NCBI GenBank assembly: GCA_947458895.1
Contig: CANHBY010000149.1
Span: 1 to 5,037, forward strand
DNA length: 5,037 nucleotides
Direction of reading: 5' to 3'
Source: Burkholderiales bacterium
Lineage (GTDB): Bacteria; Pseudomonadota; Gammaproteobacteria; Burkholderiales; Burkholderiaceae_C
The notes beneath the pieces are model-generated. The model was not told where the DNA came from. It did no database searches and saw nothing but the letters and a program-made list of their open reading frames with translations. Positions 1 through 5,037 of the stretch are shown one piece after another; the first letter of the stretch is position 1, and each line of letters begins with the position of its first letter. The position numbers were made by a program, and so were the translations under genes.

Positions 1-696
1 AACGGCCAGTTCACCCAGGTCCTCAGGGCTGGTGAATTGCAGCGAGGGCTGCTTTTCGGCCAGCAATCGACGGGTGGCCTCGGCATTGTCAACACCCTCA
101 GCGGCGACACGAGCATCCAGCTGTTTTTGAACCAGCGGCGTGAGCACCCAGCCAGGGCAGATCGAGTTGGCGGTAATCCCGGTGGTGGCCGTTTCCAGGG
201 CCACCGATTTGGTGAAACCCACGATGCCATGTTTGGCCGCCACATAGGCTGACTTTTGCGCCGAGGCCACCAGGCCATGAGCTGAAGCGATGTTGATGAT
301 GCGCCCCCAATTCCTAGTGCGCATTGCGGGCAGGGCCAAACGGGTGGTGTGAAAAGCCGCGCTGAGATTGATGGCGATGATCGCGTCCCACTTGTCGACC
401 GGAAACTCTTCAACGGGCGCCACATGCTGAATACCCGCGTTATTGACCAACACATCCACCCCGCCAAAATTGGCCTGAGCCTGCGCAAACATCGTGGCAA
501 TCTCCAAAGGCTTGCTCATGTCGGCGCCAGAAAAAGCCACCTTCACACCCAGTGCCTTGACTTGCGCCTGCGCAGACTCCACCTCACCAAAGCCATTGAG
601 AATGATGTTGGCGCCCTGCCGAGCCAAGCTCAGCGCGATACCCAGGCCAATACCGCTGGTCGAACCAGTCACCAACGCTGTTTTTCCTTGAAGCAT
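1..696 (-). CDS. hbdH: D-3-hydroxybutyrate dehydrogenase, 3' end cut off by the window edge
   Basis: A cytosolic NAD-dependent short-chain dehydrogenase that interconverts (R)-3-hydroxybutyrate and acetoacetate, the step that feeds PHB monomers back into central metabolism. I read 232 uninterrupted codons from the ATG at 696-694 to base 1. The cofactor motif TGSTSGIG is at residues 10-17, NNAG at 85-88, and the catalytic residues are Asn110, Ser138, Tyr151 and Lys155. Gln90, His140, Lys148 and Gln192 match, with a constant offset of four, the substrate-carboxylate-binding residues known from Pseudomonas fragi 3-hydroxybutyrate dehydrogenase (Gln94, His144, Lys152, Gln196). This separates it from generic short-chain dehydrogenases such as FabG. 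The family is about 260 residues, so roughly 25 C-terminal residues are missing. A good ribosome binding site precedes the ATG. It is divergent from the hydrolase at 775. The symbol bdhA is also used. Family call very secure. Confidence 0.94.
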   Translation of the reverse strand, partial: MLQGKTALVTGSTSGIGLGIALSLARQGANIILNGFGEVESAQAQVKALGVKVAFSGADMSKPLEIATMFAQAQANFGGVDVLVNNAGIQHVAPVEEFPVDKWDAIIAINLSAAFHTTRLALPAMRTRNWGRIINIASAHGLVASAQKSAYVAAKHGIVGFTKSVALETATTGITANSICPGWVLTPLVQKQLDARVAAEGVDNAEATRRLLAEKQPSLQFTSPEDLGELAV

Positions 697-702
697 AGGG
701 AT

Positions 703-708
703 TCCTTT
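703..708 (-). promoter_or_regulatory. Ribosome binding site of the 3-hydroxybutyrate dehydrogenase
   Basis: On the minus strand this reads AAAGGA and ends six bases before the ATG at 696. It supports that ATG over the in-frame upstream TTG at 723-721, which has no comparable site. Confidence 0.75.
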
Positions 709-713
709 GAGAT

Positions 714-725
714 GTTTGATCAAAC
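714..725. promoter_or_regulatory. Perfect 12-base palindrome, candidate operator
   Basis: GTTTGATCAAAC is identical to its own reverse complement. It lies in the 78-base region between the divergent dehydrogenase and hydrolase genes, five bases upstream of the dehydrogenase ribosome binding site. A possible minus-strand promoter overlaps it: TTGCAT at 747-742, a 17-base spacer, and TTTGAT at 724-719 (3/6 and 4/6 consensus matches). A protein bound here could block transcription or translation start of the dehydrogenase. The symmetry is seen directly; the operator role and any regulator are inferred. Confidence 0.4.
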
Positions 726-763
726 GGGGTTGTAGGATGGGATGCAACGCGACACTTTAGCCT

Positions 764-767
764 GAGG
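764..767 (+). promoter_or_regulatory. Ribosome binding site of the alpha/beta-hydrolase
   Basis: GAGG ends seven bases before the ATG at 775. An in-frame TGA at 763-765 excludes a longer N-terminus, so ATG 775 is the natural start. Confidence 0.65.
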
Positions 768-774
768 CCTTGTA

Positions 775-1653
775 ATGAATGCTTCGCTCACTCAACCACG
801 CTTAAACCATGTTCAATGCCTGCGGCCCAAGCAACTGGCGCGGCTAGCCTACTGGGAATGGGGTGACCCGGCCAACCCCAAGGTGTTGCTCTGCCTACAC
901 GGCCTCACCCGCCAAGGGCGTGATTTCGACACTTTGGCGCGCGCCATGTGCGACCGCTACCGGGTGGTCTGCCCAGACATGCCAGGGCGGGGCCATTCCG
1001 ATTGGCTGACCGACCCCCTTGGGTACCAAGTGCCGGCCTATGTGGCCGATGTGGTCACTCTGCTGGCCCGCTTGAACGCCGATTGCCTGCATGTGGTGGG
1101 AACCTCCCTGGGAGGGTTGATTGCCCTGCTCCTGGCCTCAATGCCCAAGTCACCCATTGAACGCTTGGTGCTCAACGATGTCGGCCCCGAACTGCCCCTG
1201 GAAGCGCTGAACCGCATCGGTACTTATGTCGGCGCGCCCTTGCATTGGGACGATGAGACCTCCGCATTTACCTACCTTGGCTTTGTCTCTGCCAGCTTTG
1301 GCCCACACACACCCGAGCAGTGGGCTGCCTTGTCGCGGCCCATGTTGCGGCCTGATGGTGCAGGCTTCAAACTCCATTACGACCCCCAAATTGCAGCGGT
1401 GTTTCAAGGCGTCACGCCCGAGTTGGCGGCCGCCAATGATGCCTTTCTCTGGCAGGCCTACGACAACATCCGATGCCCCACCCTGGTGATACGCGGCGCC
1501 GAGTCTGATTTGCTCTTGCCAACCACGGCCCAAGCCATGACTCAGCGCGGCCCGAGGGCGCATTGCCATGAGCTTGCAGGCATTGGGCACGCGCCCACGT
1601 TGGTGCAGGATGACCAAGTGGTGGTGGTTCGGTCATTCCTCAGCTTATCCTGA
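775..1653 (+). CDS. Alpha/beta-hydrolase fold protein, substrate unknown
   Basis: A 292-residue single-domain serine hydrolase, a normal length for the family. The beta-strand plus HG oxyanion motif LCLHG lies at residues 39-43, and the segment PDMPGRGHSDW at 67-77 is typical of the fold. The nucleophile elbow GTSLGG at 109-114 gives Ser111. The likely acid is Asp245 in GAESD, and the likely catalytic His272 sits in GIGHAP (269-274), so the triad looks complete. Residues about 135-230 form the cap region. No signal peptide or membrane segment is evident, so it is probably cytosolic. The sequence does not fix the substrate: esterase, lactonase, C-C bond hydrolase or haloperoxidase-like activity all remain possible. 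Its divergent neighbour is a 3-hydroxybutyrate dehydrogenase, which makes a hydroxybutyrate ester or oligomer a guess worth testing. The fold is secure; the function is open. Confidence 0.88.
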   Translation: MNASLTQPRLNHVQCLRPKQLARLAYWEWGDPANPKVLLCLHGLTRQGRDFDTLARAMCDRYRVVCPDMPGRGHSDWLTDPLGYQVPAYVADVVTLLARLNADCLHVVGTSLGGLIALLLASMPKSPIERLVLNDVGPELPLEALNRIGTYVGAPLHWDDETSAFTYLGFVSASFGPHTPEQWAALSRPMLRPDGAGFKLHYDPQIAAVFQGVTPELAAANDAFLWQAYDNIRCPTLVIRGAESDLLLPTTAQAMTQRGPRAHCHELAGIGHAPTLVQDDQVVVVRSFLSLS

Positions 1654-1852
1654 CACGGGTCGCCAAAGTCGCTGGGCGAAAACCGCCAGATCGTTGAAGA
1701 TTGAAAAAACCACAGTTGACCGCTTACTTCCGCTGGCAGAACCTGATGAACGCTCAGAATTTCGCACACGAACCCCATCACCTTTTGGGTGAAAGCGCTA
1801 CGCACCCGAGTGGGCAGCACTGCGGCGCGTCCAACTGCAGTTTTTAGGTTGA
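1654..1852. other. Intergenic gap upstream of relA, no gene seen
   Basis: The 199 bases between the hydrolase stop and relA hold no open frame with a credible start and ribosome binding site. There is a short hairpin, TCACC-TTTTG-GGTGA, at about 1777-1791, without a following T-run. Further on are GCAGCACTGC at 1814-1823 and the palindrome AACTGCAGTT at 1833-1842. I see no convincing intrinsic terminator for the hydrolase and no strong sigma-70 promoter. The relA promoter should nevertheless lie here or upstream. Confidence 0.5.
1833..1842. promoter_or_regulatory. Perfect 10-base palindrome just before the relA start
   Basis: AACTGCAGTT is self-complementary and ends ten bases before the relA ATG. 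A second symmetric element, GCAG-CA-CTGC, sits at 1814-1823. They could be an operator or part of the leader, but ten-base palindromes also occur by chance. Low confidence in any function. Confidence 0.2.
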
Positions 1853-4066
1853 ATGAAAACCCGCCAAACCGAATCTGCCAACTCGACCATCGTTCAGTGG
1901 GTCGATGCGCAAGACGAAGGGGCCGATGAAGCGCCTCAGTGGGCCCGCGCCCGAATCTTCGCGCAGCCCCTTCTACAGGGTCAGGTCTTGCATTCAGGCG
2001 AGGAAGCCATGGCCCACGCCGACGGAGTGGCGGCGATTTTGCAAGGCATTGGTGCGGCGCCCTCCATGCGAGCCGCCGTTTACTTGGTGTACGCGGCAGA
2101 CTATCTTCAGCACCCCGAAGAGGTAGTGCGCAAAGCCTTTGGGCCCACCTACGCCAGCTTGATGAGTCACACGCGCAAGCTGGTACAAATTCAACGCGCG
2201 GCCCGGCAGGCCCAGGGGGTGTCGGCCCAGCGCCCCCAACAAACCGAACGAGTGCGCAAAATGTTGCTTGCGTTCTCACAGGACCTGCGGGTAGTGCTGC
2301 TGCGCCTGGCTTCGCGTTTGCAAACGCTGCGTTTTCATGCCCAGACCAAGCAGCCCTGCCCCCGCGAAACCGCCGAAGAAAGCCTGCTGGTTTTTGCACC
2401 ACTGGCCAACCGGCTGGGCATCTGGCAAATCAAGTGGGAACTGGAAGACTTGGCCTTTCGGTTCTTGCAGCCCGATGACTACAAAACGGTGGCCAAACTG
2501 CTCGACGAACGGCGCGTAGAGCGAGAGGAAGGCGTCGAAATGTTCCGCCAGCGCCTCAGTGCTGAGCTGGCAGAACACGGCTTGCAAGCCGAGGTACAAG
2601 GGCGCCCCAAGCACATCTACAGCATCTGGAAAAAAATGCAGGGCAAGGGCTTGGCCTTCGCGCAGGTTTTTGATGTGCGCGCCATGCGCGTGATCGTGCC
2701 CACCGTCGATGATTGCTACGCCGTACTGAGCCAGGCTCATGCGCTCTTCAAGCCCGTTGCTGGCGAGTTTGACGACTACATCGCTCGCCCCAAGCCCAAC
2801 GGCTACCAGTCTTTGCACACGGTGGTCCTGGATGAGTTCGGGCGCGCCGTCGAGGTGCAAATTCGCACCCGCGCCATGCATGACCACGCCGAATTCGGTG
2901 TGGCATCCCACTGGGCGTACAAAGAGGCAGGCGTCAAGGGCTACGCCGGCGTCAGCACCACCGAAGCCCAAGCCCGACTCAACGAGGCCCGAAAGGCCGT
3001 TTTGCGTCAGCTTCTGGCTTGGGAGCGCGAGTTTGTCTCCAAAGCGCAAGGCGTTGCCGATGACCGCATCTACGTCTTCACGCCGCAGGCCGAGGTGGTC
3101 GAGCTCGCCACCGGTTCTACACCGATCGACTTGGCCTATGCCGTGCACACCAACCTCGGCCACCGCTGCCGAGGCGCCAAGGTGGATGGGGTCTTGGTGC
3201 CTTTGAATACGCCGCTCGAAAATGGGCAAACCGTGGAGGTCACCACCATCAAAGAGGGCGGCCCTTCCATGGATTGGCTCAACCCCCAGCTTGGATTTCT
3301 ACAAAGCCATCGTGCACGCGCCAAGGTGCGCGCCTGGTTCAATGCCCAGCTTCAACAGCAAACCATCGCCAAAGGGCGCGAAGCCGTTGAGAAAGTACTG
3401 CAGCGCGAAGGCAAAACATCCACCAAGCTCGAAGAGCTTGCTTCGCAGCTGGGGTTCAAGAGCGCCGATGATTTTTTTGAGGCCGTGGGCAAAGATGAGT
3501 TCTCACTGCGTCACGTGGAAGCAGGCCTGCGCCCTCCTGATGCCGAGCCACCTCCCGACGAACAATTTCGCCTACGCTCCCCCACCAAAGCCACCACAAA
3601 GATCGGCCAAGTCTCGGTGGCGGGCGTTCATTCGCTCTTGTCCCATCTGGCGCGCTGCTGTCGCCCCGCGCCGCCCGAGCCTATCGGCGGCTTTGTCACA
3701 CGCGGCAAAGGGGTGGCGGTACACCGTTTGTCATGCAGCAACTGGCGCGAGATCAGCCGGCGCTCCCCAGAGCGGTTAATCGAAGTCGATTGGACCCTGT
3801 CTTCCTTCGGAAAATCCGCCCCCCTGTACCCGGTGGACATCAGCATTCAGGCCGCCGATCGGCAGGGCCTGCTGCGTGATGTGTCAGAGGTGTTCGCCAA
3901 GGAAAAAATGAACGTCATTGGCGTCAAATCCCATTCGGTACAAGACGCCCGTGGCCCCACCGCCTGGATGACCTTCACCGTTGAAATACCCGATTTGAAC
4001 CGGCTGGACGACACGGTGCAGCGAGTGGCCCAAGTCAAGGGCGTGCGCAGCGCATACCGACGCTGA
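1853..4066 (+). CDS. relA: RelA, ribosome-associated (p)ppGpp synthetase with inactive HD domain
   Basis: This enzyme transfers pyrophosphate from ATP to GTP or GDP to make (p)ppGpp when uncharged tRNA enters stalled ribosomes. It has 737 residues, against 744 in E. coli RelA. Domains in order: degenerate HD domain about 30-160; synthetase about 245-360, with Asp274 in FDVRAMR, EFDD at 305-308, PKPNGYQSLHT at 313-323 and Glu334 in VEVQIRT; TGS about 404-466, with His432 in the position that contacts the tRNA 3' end in RelA; a helical stretch about 470-560; a Cys/His zinc-finger-like domain about 588-632 (Cys602, Cys603, His624, Cys628); and a C-terminal ACT domain about 658-737. The HDxxED motif of bifunctional Rel/SpoT reads LVYAAD at 78-83, so hydrolysis is probably lost, and the EXDD motif is that of monofunctional RelA. 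An in-frame TGA abuts the ATG, excluding a longer start. The ribosome binding site is weak (AGG at 1846-1848, four bases away). Confidence 0.96.
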   Translation: MKTRQTESANSTIVQWVDAQDEGADEAPQWARARIFAQPLLQGQVLHSGEEAMAHADGVAAILQGIGAAPSMRAAVYLVYAADYLQHPEEVVRKAFGPTYASLMSHTRKLVQIQRAARQAQGVSAQRPQQTERVRKMLLAFSQDLRVVLLRLASRLQTLRFHAQTKQPCPRETAEESLLVFAPLANRLGIWQIKWELEDLAFRFLQPDDYKTVAKLLDERRVEREEGVEMFRQRLSAELAEHGLQAEVQGRPKHIYSIWKKMQGKGLAFAQVFDVRAMRVIVPTVDDCYAVLSQAHALFKPVAGEFDDYIARPKPNGYQSLHTVVLDEFGRAVEVQIRTRAMHDHAEFGVASHWAYKEAGVKGYAGVSTTEAQARLNEARKAVLRQLLAWEREFVSKAQGVADDRIYVFTPQAEVVELATGSTPIDLAYAVHTNLGHRCRGAKVDGVLVPLNTPLENGQTVEVTTIKEGGPSMDWLNPQLGFLQSHRARAKVRAWFNAQLQQQTIAKGREAVEKVLQREGKTSTKLEELASQLGFKSADDFFEAVGKDEFSLRHVEAGLRPPDAEPPPDEQFRLRSPTKATTKIGQVSVAGVHSLLSHLARCCRPAPPEPIGGFVTRGKGVAVHRLSCSNWREISRRSPERLIEVDWTLSSFGKSAPLYPVDISIQAADRQGLLRDVSEVFAKEKMNVIGVKSHSVQDARGPTAWMTFTVEIPDLNRLDDTVQRVAQVKGVRSAYRR

Positions 4067-4093
4067 AGTGTGGGCTAGGCGCAAAGTCCGTGA

Positions 4094-4099
4094 TATAGT
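4094..4099 (+). promoter_or_regulatory. Candidate -10 element for tRNA-Val
   Basis: TATAGT matches the TATAAT consensus at five of six bases and lies 22 bases before the mature tRNA 5' end, suitable for a short processed leader. The corresponding -35 region (about 4071-4076, TGGGCT) is poor. A relA transcript could also read through into the tRNA. Confidence 0.45.
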
Positions 4100-4121
4100 C
4101 GATGACTTCGTTCAAGACCCC

Positions 4122-4198
4122 AGGCGCGTAGCTCAGCTGGTTAGAGCACCACCTTGACATGGTGGGGGTCGTTGGTTCGAGTCCAATCGCGCCTACCA
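4122..4198 (+). tRNA. tRNA-Val, anticodon GAC
   Basis: A complete cloverleaf can be drawn. The acceptor stem AGGCGCG (4122-4128) pairs with CGCGCCT (4188-4194), with discriminator A at 4195 and an encoded CCA at 4196-4198. The D-stem is GCTC/GAGC (4131-4134 with 4144-4147). The anticodon stem CCACC/GGTGG (4149-4153 with 4161-4165) encloses the loop TTGACAT, giving anticodon GAC at 4156-4158. The variable loop is GGGTC. The T-stem GTTGG/CCAAT (one G-T pair) encloses TTCGAGT. It reads valine codons GUC and GUU. It lies 55 bases after relA on the same strand and is followed at once by a terminator. Confidence 0.98.
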
Positions 4199-4211
4199 AG
4201 CTTTCATGAGC

Positions 4212-4249
4212 AGCCCCGCATAAGTTTCTTGTGCGGGGCTCTTTTGTTT
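4212..4249 (+). terminator. Strong intrinsic terminator after tRNA-Val
   Basis: AGCCCCGCA (4212-4220) pairs perfectly with TGCGGGGCT (4232-4240). The stem can extend inward by T-G, A-T, A-T and G-C pairs to 13 base pairs with a TTT loop. The T-rich tract CTTTTGTTT follows at 4241-4249. It ends the tRNA transcript and any relA read-through. There is no matching T-run on the opposite strand, so it looks one-directional. Confidence 0.92.
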
Positions 4250-4403
4250 CCAATTGATTCGAATTTTGGCTCACGCGCTTCAAATTCATCAGATATTCCA
4301 GCCCGGCGCGACATTGGTCACACTGGGTAACTACCTGTGGGCTCCAACACACAGGAAATGGGTCCAAGCTCTGGCTGGGCATGGGTTGCGCCGGCCATCG
4401 CCA

Positions 4404-4409
4404 TAGAAT
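4404..4409 (+). promoter_or_regulatory. Candidate -10 element for phaR
   Basis: TAGAAT matches the TATAAT consensus at five of six bases and lies 37 bases before the phaR ATG, giving a leader of about 30 bases. I see no good -35 box at 16-18 bases spacing, so the call is weak. Confidence 0.35.
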
Positions 4410-4436
4410 CGTCCCGCCCTTGGCGCCCCCCTTCTC

Positions 4437-4440
4437 AGGA
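4437..4440 (+). promoter_or_regulatory. Ribosome binding site that sets the phaR start
   Basis: AGGA lies six bases before the ATG at 4447. The in-frame upstream ATG at 4381 has no such site and would add 22 residues with no resemblance to the family, so 4447 is preferred. Confidence 0.75.
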
Positions 4441-4446
4441 ACTTTC

Positions 4447-5016
4447 ATGGCTCAATCTCGACGCACCAACAAAACGACAGAAGCCGCGCCTTCGCCTGAC
4501 GAAGGCCTGCGTGTGCTCAAGAAATACCCCAACCGTCGTCTTTACGACACCGAGACGAGCAGCTATGTCACCTTGGCCGACGTTAAAAGAATGGTCTTGG
4601 ACGCAGAAACCCTGGTGGTTCGTGACGCCAAGACCTCTGAAGACCTCACCCGCAGCATCCTGTTGCAGGTGATTTTGGATGAAGAGAGCGGCGGGGTGCC
4701 AATGTTCTCTACCCCGGTGCTGGCCCAAATCATTCGCTTCTATGGGCATGCCATGCAAGGCCTGATGGGAACTTATCTCGAGAAGAACATGCAAGCCTTC
4801 ACCGAGATGCAAGCCCGCCTGAGCGAGCAGGCCAAGACCCTCTCCCCCGAAATGTGGACCCAGTTCATGCAAGGCCAGACACCTGTGGTTCATGGCTGGA
4901 TGAGCAACTATTTCGAGCAGTCACAAAGCATGGTCAGGCAGATGCAAGAGCAAATGAGCAAACAGGCGGAAACCCTCTTTCCTGGTATGCCAGGTTTTCG
5001 TCCACCCAAACTCTGA
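4447..5016 (+). CDS. phaR: Polyhydroxyalkanoate synthesis repressor PhaR
   Basis: A cytosolic regulator that, in Ralstonia and Paracoccus, binds DNA upstream of phasin genes and its own gene and is titrated away by nascent PHB granules, which relieves repression. The protein has 189 residues; the Ralstonia protein is of similar size. Residues about 22-82 form the PHB accumulation regulatory N-terminal (DNA-binding) domain, with the hallmark KKYPNRRLYDTETSSYVTL at 25-43. Residues about 87-126 match the PHB accumulation domain (MFSTPVLAQIIRFYGHAMQG onward). The rest, to about 175, is rich in Gln and Met and probably helical, which suits granule or self-association, and is followed by a short Pro-rich tail. 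The N-terminal 20 residues are polar and probably disordered. The gene stands alone behind a terminator, and autoregulation is likely from family knowledge. Family call very secure. Confidence 0.96.
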   Translation: MAQSRRTNKTTEAAPSPDEGLRVLKKYPNRRLYDTETSSYVTLADVKRMVLDAETLVVRDAKTSEDLTRSILLQVILDEESGGVPMFSTPVLAQIIRFYGHAMQGLMGTYLEKNMQAFTEMQARLSEQAKTLSPEMWTQFMQGQTPVVHGWMSNYFEQSQSMVRQMQEQMSKQAETLFPGMPGFRPPKL

Positions 5017-5037
5017 GCCGCAGCAGTCACAAACACA

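Larger units (their letters stand above)
4250..4446. other. Non-coding leader region upstream of phaR
   Basis: About 197 bases without a credible gene. It holds an inverted repeat, CCTGTG (4334-4339) and CACAGG (4350-4355) with a ten-base spacer, and a possible -10 box at 4404-4409. Since the terminator at 4212-4249 insulates phaR from upstream, the phaR promoter is expected here. Confidence 0.5.

Noticed and set aside
349..735. 128-codon plus-strand open frame
   Set aside because: It is antisense to the 3-hydroxybutyrate dehydrogenase, whose catalytic and substrate residues are all in place on the other strand.
1716..1744. Possible relA promoter: TTGACC, 17-base spacer, GAACCT
   Set aside because: The -35 matches well, but the -10 matches TATAAT at only two of six bases.
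1542..2402. 286-codon minus-strand open frame spanning the hydrolase end, the gap and the relA start
   Set aside because: Two thirds or so is antisense to relA, and the composition is rich in Arg, Pro and Trp, typical of shadow frames. No ribosome binding site or recognisable domain was seen.
2276..3229. 317-codon minus-strand open frame
   Set aside because: It lies wholly antisense to relA, whose domains are certain. Long shadow frames are expected in GC-rich genes, and the product resembles nothing I recognise.
4084..4108. AAGTC/GACTT inverted repeat between relA and the tRNA as a terminator
   Set aside because: The stem is only five base pairs with a 15-base loop and no T-run, so it is not a credible terminator.
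4122..4198. tRNA-Val as an integration site for a mobile element
   Set aside because: No integrase, no repeat of the tRNA 3' end and no shift in gene content was seen within the window.
4381..4446. N-terminal extension of PhaR from the ATG at 4381
   Set aside because: The 22 extra residues do not resemble the family, there is no ribosome binding site before 4381, and a clear one precedes 4447.
4035..4448. 137-codon minus-strand open frame covering the tRNA and terminator, containing GLEPTTPTMSRW
   Set aside because: This peptide is the antisense translation of tRNA-Val, a well-known source of spurious protein annotations. It overlaps the tRNA, the terminator and the end of relA.

Overview
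This is an ordinary chromosomal stretch, most likely from a betaproteobacterium of the order Burkholderiales, probably Comamonadaceae or a close relative. The lineage is inferred from high GC content, a PhaR-type polyhydroxybutyrate (PHB) regulator, a PHB-cycle 3-hydroxybutyrate dehydrogenase, a RelA with a degenerate hydrolase domain, and a typical proteobacterial tRNA-Val(GAC). No mobile element, CRISPR array, phage gene or attachment site is visible.

Layout, left to right. Bases 1-696 on the minus strand hold a 3-hydroxybutyrate dehydrogenase that runs off the window edge, so its C-terminus is missing. A 78-base divergent intergenic region (697-774) carries a perfect 12-base palindrome. 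Bases 775-1653 (+) encode an alpha/beta-hydrolase of unknown substrate. A 199-base gap (1654-1852) has no convincing gene. Bases 1853-4066 (+) encode RelA, a ribosome-associated (p)ppGpp synthetase whose HD hydrolase centre is lost. Bases 4122-4198 (+) are tRNA-Val(GAC), followed by a strong intrinsic terminator (4212-4249). After a non-coding stretch of about 200 bases comes phaR (4447-5016, +).

How the genes may work together. The dehydrogenase and phaR both belong to PHB metabolism: the former oxidises the monomer released from PHB, the latter represses granule-associated genes. RelA lies between them and makes the starvation alarmone (p)ppGpp, which is known to affect PHB accumulation in several bacteria. 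The hydrolase is divergent from the dehydrogenase and could act on a related ester, but its sequence does not prove this. RelA is followed by a tRNA gene with no terminator visible between them.

I found no clearly novel system. The second-look items are small: candidate operators, the unexplained gap before relA, the relA/tRNA arrangement, and the substrate of the hydrolase.
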